The notes under the pieces are model-generated. The model saw only the letters and a program-made list of their open reading frames with translations, was not told the origin of the DNA and did not search any database. DNA of 64,000 bases from positions 3,658,001 through 3,722,000 of the forward strand of contig JAAFYY010000001.1 in assembly GCA_014284505.1 (NCBI GenBank), in the 5' to 3' direction. Both the position numbers and the translations under genes were made by a program. Shown here in pieces: positions 1 to 8,978 of this stretch (position 1 is the stretch's first letter; every line of letters starts with the position of its first letter). The stretch is from Streptacidiphilus sp. 4-A2 (GTDB lineage Bacteria > Actinomycetota > Actinomycetes > Streptomycetales > Streptomycetaceae).

Positions 1-832
1 TTGCCGGCGCTGCGGGTCGGGTCCGGCGTGCCAGCGGTCTCGGTGACGTGGTAGGCGACATCCGGGTTGGGGCCGAAGTAGGCGCTGATCCGGCCCGAGT
101 CCAGGGCGAGGTAGGTGCTGTTGCTGTCGGGAAGTACTTGATGGTGAGGGACTTGCCCTGGGCCTTCAGCTGGCTCTGCCACCGCTCCAGGATCTTCTCC
201 TGGTTGGTGCCGGAGCTGACCGCGACGGTCTGTCCGGCGAGGTTCTCGAAGTTGCCGCCGAAGTTCCAGCTGCTGCTCTTCAGCACCTCGAAGCCGACGT
301 TGTCCTGCCGGTAGCAGGCAAAGTCGTACTTCTCCTTGCGCTGCTCGGTGTCGGTGATGTTGGAGAAGCCGACATCGGTCCGGCCGCTGTCGATGCCGAC
401 GAACAGGTTGTCCCAAGTGGCGTTGGAGAGCACCGGCTTGAGCCCGAACACGGCGGCCACCAGGCGGCCTATGTCCGGCTCGGAGCCGGTGAGGGTCTTC
501 TGGTCGGAGCCGACGAAGGCCAGCGGCGGCGCGCTGGCGGGCAGTGCCCCCAGCCCGATCACGAGCCGGCCGCTGTCGCGGACCGAGGCCGGCAGTTCGG
601 CCCGGATCGAGGCCACCTCGGGCACGGTGAGCGAGATCTCCTTGCCGGCCCCGTTGGAGAGGGCGGCGACATCGACCGCGGTGCTGCCCGCCGGCGCGGA
701 CGATCCGGCGGTTCCGCCGGGGGACGCGGCGGTGGGGCCGCTGCTGGCGCAGGCGGACAGACCTCCGGCAACGGCCGCGACGGCGGCCACGATGCTGACA
801 ATCCTGATACGTCTGGAACCGGAGCTGGACAT
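1..832 (-). CDS. Amino-acid ABC transporter substrate-binding lipoprotein (partial, runs off left edge)
   Basis: Extracellular solute-binding protein of the polar amino-acid family (SBP_bac_3 type). Translation from the ATG at 832 gives a basic n-region, a hydrophobic stretch and a lipobox LSAC near residue 29, followed by an Ala/Ser/Gly-rich tether typical of actinobacterial lipoproteins. The body contains VIGLGALPASAPPLAF and DNLFVGIDSGRTDVGFSNI, the usual lobe-1 segments. It is the last visible gene of the minus-strand importer operon, 69 bp after the ATPase gene. One missing base near 133 (CCCC run) shifts the frame; after correction the C-terminal lobe reads on to the window edge. Ligand unknown; sulfur amino acids are favoured by the operon's leader (inference). 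Confidence 0.85.
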   Translation of the reverse strand, partial: MSSSGSRRIRIVSIVAAVAAVAGGLSACASSGPTAASPGGTAGSSAPAGSTAVDVAALSNGAGKEISLTVPEVASIRAELPASVRDSGRLVIGLGALPASAPPLAFVGSDQKTLTGSEPDIGRLVAAVFGLKPVLSNATWDNLFVGIDSGRTDVGFSNITDTEQRKEKYDFACYRQDNVGFEVLKSSSWNFGGNFENLAGQTVAVSSGTNQEKILERWQSQLKAQGKSLTIKYFPTATAPTSPWTRAGSAPTSAPTRMSPTTSPRPLARRTRPAAPA

Positions 833-900
833 GGTTCTCCCTAGTAATGACTGATGAATCATCAAGTGACTGGGCGTCAATTACGGAGTTTTCAGGGCGG

Positions 901-1717
901 TCAGAGGACCTTGCTGAGAAATTCCCTGGTTCGCGGGTGCTGCGGATCGTCCAGCACCCGCTCGGGCGGGCCCTGCTCCACGATCCGGCCGCCGTCCAGG
1001 AAGACCACCAGGTCGGCCACCTCCCGGGCGAAGCCGATCTCATGGGTGACCACGATCAGCGTGGTGCCGCCGTCGGCCAGGCCCCTGATCACCGCCAGTA
1101 CCTCGCCGACCAGTTCCGGGTCCAGCGCCGAGGTCGGCTCGTCGAACAGGATCACCCCGGGCCGCAGCGCCAGTGCGCGGGCGATGGCGACCCGCTGCTG
1201 CTGCCGCCGGAGAGCTGCCGCGGATAGGCGTCGGCCTTGTCCGCGAGCCCGACCCGGTCGAGCAGCGCCAGTGCCTGCTCCCTGGCCTCGGCCCGGCCGC
1301 TGAGGCCGGTCGCCCGGGGCGCGGCGGCGACATTCTCGACCACGGTCAGATGCGGGAACAGGTTGAACCCCTGGAACACGAAGCCGATCCGTCGGCGCTG
1401 GGCCAGGATCGCCCGCTCGCTGAGCTGCTTCAGCCGGTCGCCGTGGCGGCGGACCCCGATCAGCTCGCCGTTCACGCTGACCTGGCCGCGGTCCAGCTGC
1501 TCCAGGTGGTTGACGGTGCGCAGCAGCGTCGACTTCCCCGAACCGGAGGGGCCGAGGACCACCGCGACCTGCCCCGGCCCGACGGTCAGGTCGATCCCGT
1601 CGAGCACCCGGTGCGTCCCGTACGACTTGTGTGCGCCCGGATCTCCACTCCGGCCGGGGCGGCCCCGTCCGGCTGCGCCGCGTGGGCGGCTGCCGTGGGT
1701 ACGCTCGCGGCGCTCAT
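901..1717 (-). CDS. Amino-acid ABC transporter ATP-binding protein (first copy)
   Basis: Cytoplasmic ATPase of a polar amino-acid importer (GlnQ/TcyN class). Visible motifs are Walker [11 protein letters not shown]-loop FQGFNLFPHLTV, signature [15 protein letters not shown] (after correcting a missing base near 1208), Walker [15 protein letters not shown] and the switch His in VVTHEIGFA. The length, about 270 residues with an N-terminal extension, fits the family. The start ATG at 1717 overlaps the stop of the upstream permease (ATGA), showing translational coupling. A second frameshift near 1635 separates the first 25 or so residues from the core. The ATPase at 3899-4688 is a diverged paralogue. 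Confidence 0.9.
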
Positions 1718-2824
1718 CCCTGCACCGCCCGACCGCGAACCGCTCGCGCAACCCGCGTATGCCCGACCGTAGTTGCTGAATCGGTGTGCGCGGCTGGGTC
1801 CGCAGCGCACCCCGGGAGTAGTAGCGCTCGACATAGAACTGCGCGACCGAGACCACGCTGGTCAGCAGCACGTACCAGACGGTGGCCACCATCAGCAGCG
1901 GCACCACGTCGCCCGGATAGGTACTGCTCATGTGCTCTGCACCTCGCCGAAGAGCCGAAGAGGTCCAGCAGCGAGACATAGAAACCAGAGAGGTGCCCTT
2001 GATCAGCCCGATCAGCTGGTTCACATAGGCCGGGACGATCGCCCGCAGCGCCTGCGGCAGCACGATCCGCCAGAACTGGTAGCCCTTGGGCAGCCCCAGC
2101 GCGGCGGCGGCCTCGTGCTGGCCCTGGTCGACCGAGAGGATCCCGGCACGGACCACCTCCGAGGCGTAGGCGGCCTCGTTCAGGCTCAGCCCGACGGTGG
2201 CCACCACCAGGTCGGTGGCCAGCGTCGACTCGTTGAAGTGGACGAACCCGGGACCGAACGGCACGCCAGGCTGAGGGTCCGGTAGAGCGCGCTGGCGTTG
2301 TAGAGCACCAGCAGCACCACGATCAGCGGAACCGAGCGGAACAACCAGACATACGTCCAGCTGACCATCCGCAGCACCGGGCTGCGGGACAGCCGGGCCA
2401 GCGCCAGCAGCACCCCCGCGGCCAGGCCGAGCACCGCACTGAGGGCGGTCACCTCCAGCGTGATCACCAGGCCGTTGAGGATCACCGGCCGCAGGAACCA
2501 GTACCCGAACCGGCCCCACTGGTAGAAGGGGTTGCTGACCAGACCGTGGATGAACTGCGCCACCAGCACCAGCACCACCGCGGTCACCAGCCAGCGGCCG
2601 GGGTGCCGCAGCGGAATCACCCGCTGCTCCGTCGCCGGCCGCGGGCCCGCGCCCGGACCGGGGCCCGGCTCGGGGCTCTGGCCGGAAGCCTGATCAGAAG
2701 GAGTCCGGTCAGAAGGAGTCCGGTCGGGGGGCGGCGCGGCGGCGGGTTCGGCCACCGCCGTGCGCACCGGAACGAGCGGTTCGGTCATCGCCTGCTTCTC
2801 CGTTGTCAGCTGTTTCTCCGTCAT
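1714..2824 (-). CDS. Amino-acid ABC transporter permease (first copy)
   Basis: Inner-membrane permease of the HisM/GlnP type. It starts at the ATG at 2824, 10 bases after the binding-protein stop. A long Pro-rich cytoplasmic N-terminus (about 80 residues) precedes hydrophobic helices such as WLVTAVVLVLVAQFIHG. The EAA-type loop that docks the ATPase is visible as QHEAAAALGLPKGYQFWRIV. The C-terminus ends in a basic tail after VAQFYVERYYSRGA. At least four single-base slips (near 2262, 1985, 1960 and 1725) break the frame; corrected, the stop forms an ATGA overlap with the ATPase gene. Paralogue of the permease at 4685-5670. Confidence 0.87.
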
Positions 2825-2834
2825 CGCTGCCACC

Positions 2835-3803
2835 TCAGAGCGTGGGGTCGGGTTGACCTGGGACTTGCTGATACCGGTGCCCGGAACGCCCCACTTCGCG
2901 AAGATCTTCGCATAGTCACCGTTGGCGATCAGCTCGTTGACCGCGTCGCTGAGCGCCTTCGCCAGCGGCGAGCCCTTGGCGGTGGACAAAGCCGACCGGG
3001 GTGGTGCTCAGCTGGCCGAGGTAGGTGGTCCCGGGCAGGTGCGCGGCCTCGTACTTCAGGCTCAGGGTCGGGCCGAAGTAGATGTCCACCTTGCCGTTGG
3101 CCAGGCCGAGGAAGATCGGCGCGCTGTCGTCGAAGTACTGCACGGTGTACGGGCTCTTCCCGGCCGCGGCGCACTTGGCGGCACCGGCGGTGAGGATCTG
3201 CTGGAAGGTCGAGCCCGGGGAGGTGGCGATGGTGAGCCCGCACAGGTCGGTCAGGCCGGTCACCGAGGTGAGCTTGTCGGCGCTGCCGCCGAGGAACGAC
3301 TGGCCGTCGTCGAGGTAGGTCGCGAAGCTCACCACCTGCTCACGGGCCCGGGTCACCCCGAAGTTGTCCTGGCCCACGTCGAAGGTGCCGTTCTGCACGC
3401 CGGGGATGACCGTGGGGAAAGTCCCGTACTGCACCTTCCAGGTGATCCCGAGCACCTTGGCGACCGCGTTGCGCAGGTCGACGTCCAGCCCGATGTTCTG
3501 CCCGGCGGCGTTCTGACCGCCGTGCGGCAGGCCCGCGGTGCCCGGCGCCAGGGTGGTGCCGAGGGTGAGCGTGCCGCTGGCGCGCACCGCGGCCGGCAGT
3601 TCCGCCCGCAGCGCCGGGTCGGCGCCGACCCCGGAGACCACGTCCTCGGTGGGGATCGCGGTCGAGGCGGCGGAGGACTTGGGCGCGCCGGCCGCAGCGG
3701 TGTCGGTGGTGGCGGACGAGGCACAGCCGGCGAGCAGGCACAGCGCGGCAGCGGTGGTGGCGAAGGCGGTGAGCGTGCGGCCGGAGCGTCCGTCGGTGGT
3801 CAC
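2835..3803 (-). CDS. Amino-acid ABC transporter substrate-binding lipoprotein
   Basis: SBP_bac_3-type binding protein. The ATG at 3803 gives a signal peptide with lipobox LLAGC at about residues 24-28 and an Ala/Ser-rich tether. Mature segments include ASGTLTLGTTLAPGTAGLPH, QNIGLDVDLRNAVAKVLGI, GTFDVGQDNFGVTRAREQ and DIYFGPTLSLKYEA, the standard order of ligand-lobe motifs. Two frameshifts occur, near 2990 and in the CCCC run near 2840; after correction the protein ends NPTPTL with the stop at 2835-2837. It lies between the second ATPase gene and the first permease gene, so the operon alternates complete importer sets. About 322 residues. Confidence 0.88.
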
Positions 3804-3830
3804 GAGGGGCCCTTTCAGAGGTTCGGTGAC

Positions 3831-3866
3831 AGCTGGATCAGCTGGATCAGTTGGATCAGTTGGATC
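3831..3866. repeat. Four tandem 9-bp repeats between ATPase and binding-protein genes
   Basis: Four consecutive copies of AGCTGGATC / AGTTGGATC, with a fifth partial copy degenerating after 3866. They lie in the roughly 95-bp gap between the second ATPase gene (ends 3899) and the binding-protein gene (starts 3803). No function is evident. They could be slippage-prone spacer DNA affecting expression of the downstream genes. Confidence 0.8.
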
Positions 3867-3898
3867 AGTGAGCTGAGGAGGGTTTCGGGGGGCGTGGT

Positions 3899-4688
3899 TC
3901 AGAGAACGGCCGCGAGGAAGGCCCTGGCCCGGTCGTGGCGGGGGCGTCCAACACCTCGGCCGGTGCGCCGCGCTCGATGATCCGGCCGCCGTCCAGGAAG
4001 TGCACGGTGTCGGCGACCTCGCGGGCGAAGCCGATCTCGTGGGTGACCACGATCATCGTCATCCCGCTGAGCGCGAGGTCCTTGATCACCGCGAGCACCT
4101 CGCCGACCAGTTCCGGGTCGAGCGCGCTGGTGGGCTCGTCGAAGAGCAGCAGCCGCGGCTCCATCGCCAGCGCCCGGGCGATGGCCACCCGCTGCTGCTG
4201 GCCGCCGGACAGCTGCCGGGGTAGGCGTTCTGTCTGCCCTCCAGGCCGACCCGGGCGAGCAGCGCCAGCGCCTGCTCGGCGGCCTGCCTGCGGCTGCGGC
4301 CGCGGACCGCGACCGGGGCCTCGACCAGATTCTCCAGCACGGTCAGCTGCGGGAAGAGGTTGAACTGCTGGAACACCATGCCGATCCCGGCGCGCTGCCG
4401 GGTGATCGCGCGGGGGCCCAGCTCGTGCAGCCTGCCCCGGTGGTGGCGGTAGCCGATGATCTCGCCGCCGACCTCGACAAAGCCGGCGTCCGGGCGCTCC
4501 AGGTGGTTGATGCCGCGCAGCAGCGTCGACTTGCCCGAGCCGGAGGGGCCCAGCAGCACGGTCACCTCGCCCTGGCGCACATCCAGGTCGACCCCGTCCA
4601 GGACGGTCCGGCCGCCGAAGCTCTTGCGCAGTCCCCTGACCCGGACCAGGGGCCGTTCGGTGCCGCTCGCAAGGGGGGCGCTGCTCAT
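3899..4688 (-). CDS. Amino-acid ABC transporter ATP-binding protein (second copy)
   Basis: Second polar amino-acid importer ATPase. The ATG at 4688 overlaps the permease stop (ATGA). Motifs: Walker [11 protein letters not shown]-loop [12 protein letters not shown], signature [16 protein letters not shown], Walker [15 protein letters not shown] and switch His [13 protein letters not shown]. Two missing bases split it, one near 4220 before the signature motif and one near 3938. With the latter restored the protein ends AFLAAVL and stops at 3899-3901, the usual C-terminus for the family; uncorrected, the frame runs on to about 3865. About 263 residues. It presumably pairs with the permease immediately upstream. 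Confidence 0.9.
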
Positions 4689-5670
4689 GAAAGGCCCGCC
4701 AGTTCCTGCCCGTTGCCGCGGAGCAGCGGGGCATTGCTTCGGAGGATCCGCCAGAATCCTTGCCTGGTACGGCGGTTGCTTCCCCGGGCGTAGTGGCGCT
4801 CGACGAAGTACTGGCCGATGGACAGCAGGGTGGTGAGCACGATGTACCAGAGCGTGGCGACCATCAGCAGCGGAATGATCAGGAAGTTCTGGTTGTAGAT
4901 GAGCTGGGCCGAGTAGAGCAGGTCCTGGACCGCGATCACGCTGACGATCGAGGTCGCCTTGAGCATCCCGATCAGCAGGTTCCCGGAGGCCGGGACGATC
5001 GCGGGCATCGCCTGCGGCAGCACGATCCGGCGGAAGATCCGGCCGCGGCCCAGGCCGAGGGCCTGCGCCGCCTCGGTCTGACCCGGTGCCACCGAGAGGA
5101 TGCCGCCGCGGACGATCTCGGCGGAGAAGGCGGCGACGTCCAGGGTGAGCCCGGCATAGGCGGCCAGCACCCGCTGAACAGGTGCGCGGTCCGCACTGTG
5201 ACGAACTCCCGCCCGAACGGGATGCCCAGCGACAACTGCGGGTACAGCGAGGCAAGTTCATACCAGAACAGCAGTTGCACCAGCACCGGCACCGAGCGGA
5301 TCAGCCAGACGAAGCCGAAGCTCAGCCCGCGCAGCACCGGGTTGTCCGACAGCCGCATGACCGCGACCCCGATGCCGAGGGCGTAGCCACTGGCCATCAC
5401 CGCCGCGGTGAGCCACAGGGTGAGCTCCAGCCCGCGCAGGATGGACCCCTGGAAGACATAGTCGCCGACGGTTCCCCACTGGAATCTGCTGTTGGTCAGC
5501 AGCGTGTGGACGAACATCGCCAGCAGCACCAGCAGCACCGCTGCGGACAGCCACTGCCCGGGACGGCGCAGCGGGACCAGCCGGGCCGCCAGCAGCTCCT
5601 CGTCGGAGGGTGTCACCAACAGGCTTGTGGTGTCCGGAGTTTGCTGGCTCGTCAAATGACTACCAGTCAT
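4685..5670 (-). CDS. Amino-acid ABC transporter permease (second copy, first gene of operon)
   Basis: HisM/GlnP-type permease. It starts at the ATG at 5670, preceded by GGAAG as a weak ribosome-binding site. The hydrophobic segment [16 protein letters not shown] opens the membrane part; [18 protein letters not shown] and the coupling loop [20 protein letters not shown] are family hallmarks. One frameshift near 5175 separates the N-terminal and C-terminal halves. The stop overlaps the downstream ATPase start. It is the first structural gene after the riboswitch and leader peptide (5886-6160), so the whole six-gene operon is likely controlled from there. Confidence 0.9.
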
Positions 5671-5885
5671 ATCTTTTTTGCTTCCGCTCTGATGAGGGCG
5701 CGTCGGCGCGGCATGGCGAGGCAGGCGACGGCGCACGGGGGCGCCGGTTCGCCGCTTCGCCGCGGGAGACGGAGGGTGCGCGGCGCGAACGGCACAGCGG
5801 CCGGTCGCGGCGGAGCGCGGGAGGTGCGCCGCGGGGAGCGCGGCGCGAGCATCAAGTCCTCAGCGCCGCGGGGGCGCGAGCTCGG

Positions 5886-6014
5886 TCAGCGGACCGTGGT
5901 TGTCCTGGGACACAGGGCGCTGCTCACCCGGAGCAGATCGACGTGGCGCCGGGCGACCCGCAGCTGGAAGGAGCCGCCAGGGAGCGGGGTGCCGCCGGTG
6001 TGTCGTGCCTGCAT
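5886..6014 (-). CDS. 42-residue leader peptide with C-terminal Cys (RRHVDLLRVSSALC type)
   Basis: Short ORF from the ATG at 6014, preceded by GAGGTG at good spacing. It encodes a 42-residue basic peptide with the core RRHVDLLRVSSALC at residues 22-35, then a short PRTTTVR tail. This core matches a class of actinobacterial putative leader peptides found upstream of sulfur-metabolism and transport operons, in which a late Cys codon may act in cysteine-responsive attenuation. It sits between a SAM-IV-type riboswitch (6040-6160) and the first permease gene (5670), all on the minus strand. The family resemblance is from memory; the attenuation role is inferred. Confidence 0.8.
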   Translation of the reverse strand: MQARHTGGTPLPGGSFQLRVARRHVDLLRVSSALCPRTTTVR

Positions 6015-6039
6015 GTCGCTCACCTCGCAGTTGCCGGGC

Positions 6040-6160
6040 CCAGGGGCCGCTCGCGCTTACAGGACGTTCGCCTGTCGGGTCGTCACCTGGAGCACCCCAC
6101 CGCGCGGGAGGGTTGCCGGTCAGCCAGCCAGGGCTTGACGCTGACGCTCGTAACCAGCGC
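6040..6160 (-). promoter_or_regulatory. SAM-IV-type riboswitch
   Basis: Read on the minus strand from about 6160, the sequence has GGTTACGAGCG, then CAAGCCCTGG, CTGACCGGCAACCCTCC, GCGGTGGGGTGCTCCAGG and TGACGACC. After these comes a hairpin ACAGG-N7-CCTGT and a GCGCGAGCGG tail. The GCAACCC core, the GGGGTGCTCC strand and the extra 3-prime hairpin are characteristic of the SAM-I/SAM-IV riboswitch clan as found in Streptomyces. It lies about 30 bp upstream of the leader-peptide start and in front of the ABC importer operon, implying repression or attenuation when S-adenosylmethionine is abundant. SAM-IV rather than a SAM-I variant is my best reading. Confidence 0.82.
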
Positions 6161-6309
6161 TCACGTTAACCGCTCCCCGGCGCGGAAGGCAATCCCCTCT
6201 CGACTGCTGGACAGCGGGTACGACCAGGCAGGATCCCGGGGTTACTGTTGGCCGCCCCGGCACCTGGTACAACCCGGCAACCCGGTACGAGCGGAAGAGG
6301 AGCCTCCCC

Positions 6310-7026
6310 ATGCCACAGCCCGAGTGGCCCCCCCGGTCCGCCCCGCATCCGCTGGACAATCCGCGCGGGCCTCGCTGCTCGGCCCGCACGCGCACTTCGC
6401 CGAGCGCCGGGGCGAGGTGCTGCGCTATCCGGCCGACGTCTCGCCCTCGCGCTGCCGGACCAGCCGGACCAGGCCGCCTGGCACGACGCCGCCGCGCTGC
6501 TGGGCCCGGGCGCGGTGGTGCCGCTGGCGGGCATCAGCGGCCCGGCCCGGCGGGCTGGGAGGTGGTGTTCCACGGCGCCGGGGTGCAGCTGGTGGACGAC
6601 GGGGTGGCCGCGGCGGAGGACCCCGAGGCGGTGCTGCTGGGCCCGGCCGACGTGCCGGAGATCCTGGAACTGGTCGCCCGCACCAAACCGGGCCCGTTTC
6701 TGCCCCGCACCGTCGAGTTGGGGCAGTACCTGGGCATCCGCCGCGGCGGCAGGCTGGTGGCGATGGCCGGGGAGCGGCTGCACCCGCCCGGCTGGACCGA
6801 GATCAGCGCGGTCTGCACCGACGACGAGCATCGCGGGCAGGGCCTGGGGACCCGGCTGGTGCACGCGGTGGCGGCCGGGATCCGGGCCCGGGGTGAGACC
6901 CCGTTCCTGCACGCGGCGGCGGACAACACCGGGGCGATCCGGCTGTACGAGTCGCTGGGGTTCCGGCTGCGCCGCCGGGTGACCTTCCTCGCGGTCCGGG
7001 TGCCGCAGCCGGAACCGGCCGGCTGA
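6310..7026 (+). CDS. GNAT-family N-acetyltransferase
   Basis: Cytoplasmic acetyl-CoA-dependent acetyltransferase of the FR47-like GNAT group; substrate unknown. The C-terminal part shows the fold clearly: GQYLGIRRGGRLVAMAGERL, then WTEISAVCTDDEHRGQGLGT (pyrophosphate-binding loop R-G-Q-G-L-G), then ETPFLHAAADNTGAIRLY and ESLGF. The N-terminal third is scattered over three frames (LLGPHAHFAERRGEVLRYPA, then WHDAAALLGPGAVVPLAG), indicating at least three missing bases near 6360, 6445 and 6550. Start chosen at the ATG at 6310. About 240 residues. Followed by a convergent terminator shared with the permease gene. Confidence 0.82.
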   Translation: MPQPEWPPRSAPHPLDNPRGPRCSARTRTSPSAGARCCAIRPTSRPRAAGPAGPGRLARRRRAAGPGRGGAAGGHQRPGPAGWEVVFHGAGVQLVDDGVAAAEDPEAVLLGPADVPEILELVARTKPGPFLPRTVELGQYLGIRRGGRLVAMAGERLHPPGWTEISAVCTDDEHRGQGLGTRLVHAVAAGIRARGETPFLHAAADNTGAIRLYESLGFRLRRRVTFLAVRVPQPEPAG

Positions 7027-7057
7027 CCGGCGGGCTGACCGGCCGGCGGGGTGCACA

Positions 7058-7097
7058 GGTCGCACCCGCCGCCGTGCGGACGGCGGCGGGCGCGACC
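7058..7097. terminator. Convergent bidirectional terminator
   Basis: Inverted repeat with an 18-bp stem and one mismatch: GGTCGCACCCGCCGCCGT (7058-7075), loop GCGG, then ACGGCGGCGGGCGCGACC. It sits between the GNAT stop (7026, plus strand) and the permease stop (7104, minus strand). Confidence 0.75.
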
Positions 7098-7103
7098 GCG
7101 CCG

Positions 7104-8758
7104 TCAGGTGGACTGCGGGCCGACCGCGCCGGGCGCGGGGTCGGCGGTGGGGTCGGCCGTGGGGTCGGCCGTGGGATCGGCGATGGCGGCGGGCAGCGGA
7201 TGGGTGGCCAGATGGCCGGCCGCGCCGTGCAGCCCGAACAGATAGCCGACCAGGCCGACGGCGGCCACCACCACCGAGTCCCAGGGGGCGGCCAGTACGT
7301 CGTGGCCGCCGAAACTGCCCAGCGCCGAGAGCAGCAGCAGCGCCAGCAGGTAGAGCACCAGCCAGGCCCCGTTGGCCAGGTCGCGGCGGTCCCGGTCGGA
7401 GCGCAGCTGCTGACCGGCGTAGACCAGCACCGAGATCAGCAGCAGCGGCAGGGCGATCCGCAGATTGTGCCAGCCGGCCCAGTAGAAGATCAGGGTGGCG
7501 ACCACGAAGCCGACCGGCGCGATCACCCGGGTGCCGCGTACCCAGTCGGCCATCCGCCCGGGGTCGGCCCGGCGTACCGCGGCCTCGGCGACCAGGCTGA
7601 CCGAGTAGGCGAACAGGCCGAGCACGCTGGTGGCGGCGACGATGGACTGCCAGTTGCCGAAGGGCAGCAGGAAGGCCGCGCCGACCGCGAAGTTCAGCAG
7701 CAGTGCCCGCCGGGGCACGCCGGTGCCCGGGTGCAGTGCCGCGAACCCCCGGGCAGCAGCCGGTTCCGGGCCAGCCCGTAGACCTCGCGGCTGGTCTCGG
7801 CGGTGAACACCATGGCCGATCCGCCCGGGGAGGCGATCGCGTCGGCGTAGAGCACCCAGCTCAGCCAGGTCAGGTTGAGCGAGGTGGCGAGCTCGGCGAA
7901 GGGCGAGTTGAAGTCCACCCCGTGCCAGCCGTGCACCAGGTCCGCGCCGGGAACCGCGCCCAGGAAGGCGAGTTGCAGCGCCAGATAGACCACCATCGAC
8001 AGCAGCAGTGCGGTGAGCACCGCCCGGGGATGTCCCGGCGCGGGTTCCTGGCTTCGGCGGCGAGGTCGATCGGGCCCTGGAAGCCGGTGTAGGCGTAGAT
8101 CACCCCGGCGGTGGCGATCGCCGACAGCGGCGCCGACCAGCCGTAGGGGGCGACTCCGCCGTGCCCGGTACCGGTGAGGTTGTGCGCATGGAAGCCGGTG
8201 GCCAGCAGCAGGACCGTGGTGAGTGCCGGAACCGCGAACTTGGCGACGGTGACGGCCAGGTTGACATGGGCGAACAGTTTGACGCCGAACCAGTTGAGGG
8301 CGACGAAGACCGCCATGAAGGCCAGTCCGAGCAGCACGCCGATGCCGGTCAGCCTGCCTCCGCTGAACAGACCGGGGACGTACTTGCTCATGTACTGGAG
8401 CATCGCCGCGGACTCGCTGGGCGGGTTGGTGGCATAGGCGATCCAGATACCGGTGCCGACCAGGGTGGCCACCAGCCGCCCCGAGGTGTACAGCGGCCAG
8501 CGCACCAGGCCCCGGCCACCGGCATGGTCGCGCCCAGCTCCACCATCACCAGGGCGATCAGCACCAGGGCCAGGCCGCCCACCACCCAGGTGAGCAGCGA
8601 TGCCGGTCCGGCGGCGGCCGCCGCGTGCATGGGGCTGAGCAGCCAGCCCGAGCCGATCACCCCGCGAAGGCGACCGCGGTCAGCTGCCAGAAGCCGAGGT
8701 GCCGGCGGAAACCGCTGTCCTCCGACGCGTCTTCCGTCCGCGGGGACCCGTTTGTCAT
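7104..8758 (-). CDS. APC-family amino-acid permease
   Basis: Integral-membrane amino acid/polyamine/organocation transporter. The start ATG is at 8758 (a second ATG is two codons upstream at 8764). The first helix carries the family glycine motif as GVIGSGWLLSPMHAA. Later segments include APLSAIATAGVIYAYTGFQG and EARNPRRDIPGA, the conserved helix-6/loop region of the family. About 12 hydrophobic segments and about 550 residues. Four frameshifts (near 8663, 8510, 8025 and 7745) split it. The C-terminal tail has a fourfold ADPT repeat encoded by a 12-bp tandem repeat. Substrate unknown. Confidence 0.86.
7141..7188. repeat. Four tandem 12-bp repeats in permease C-terminus
   Basis: Four copies of TCGGCCGTGGGG with minor variation. 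On the minus strand they encode ADPT repeats in the cytoplasmic tail of the APC permease. The length is a multiple of three, so copy-number change would keep the frame. Confidence 0.85.
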
Positions 8759-8978
8759 GTTCATCGGGTACCCAGCCCGGCGCCGGTGCATTCACCGGCG
8801 GGCCGACCATCGGCAGATGGCCGGAAAGTTGCGGCAGGGTCACCCCCGGTCGACGCAGAGTCATGTACAGAACACGATTTCTCCCCGAGTTCCCGTCACA
8901 CCAACTGACCTCAGTAGAGTGTCCATTACGGACTTTGGAGTGAGCCTTTTCAGGACTCTGCTGGGAGGAGTTCCGGCG

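Larger units (their letters stand above)
5671..6309. other. Regulatory intergenic region between importer operon and GNAT gene
   Basis: About 640 bp with no ordinary protein gene. It holds, on the minus strand, the SAM-IV-type riboswitch and the leader-peptide ORF, then a GC-rich stretch of about 215 bp (5671-5885) that could contain the attenuator before the first permease gene. The operon promoter should lie near 6170-6250 on the minus strand. The start region of the plus-strand GNAT gene lies at its right end. Confidence 0.7.

Noticed and set aside
901..1717. Split ATPase gene as a pseudogene
   Set aside because: All catalytic motifs are present and restored by single-base insertions, and the same error type affects most genes in the window.
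1152..2519. Apparent permease-ATPase fusion protein on the minus strand
   Set aside because: The two are joined only because of lost bases near 1725 and 1635. Corrected, they are two genes with an ATGA overlap.
5667..5855. 62-codon Arg/Pro-rich minus-strand ORF ending in an ATGA overlap with the first permease gene
   Set aside because: Composition is that of random GC-rich DNA, there is no good ribosome site and no recognisable family. The stretch is more likely attenuator or leader RNA. It could be revisited if conserved.
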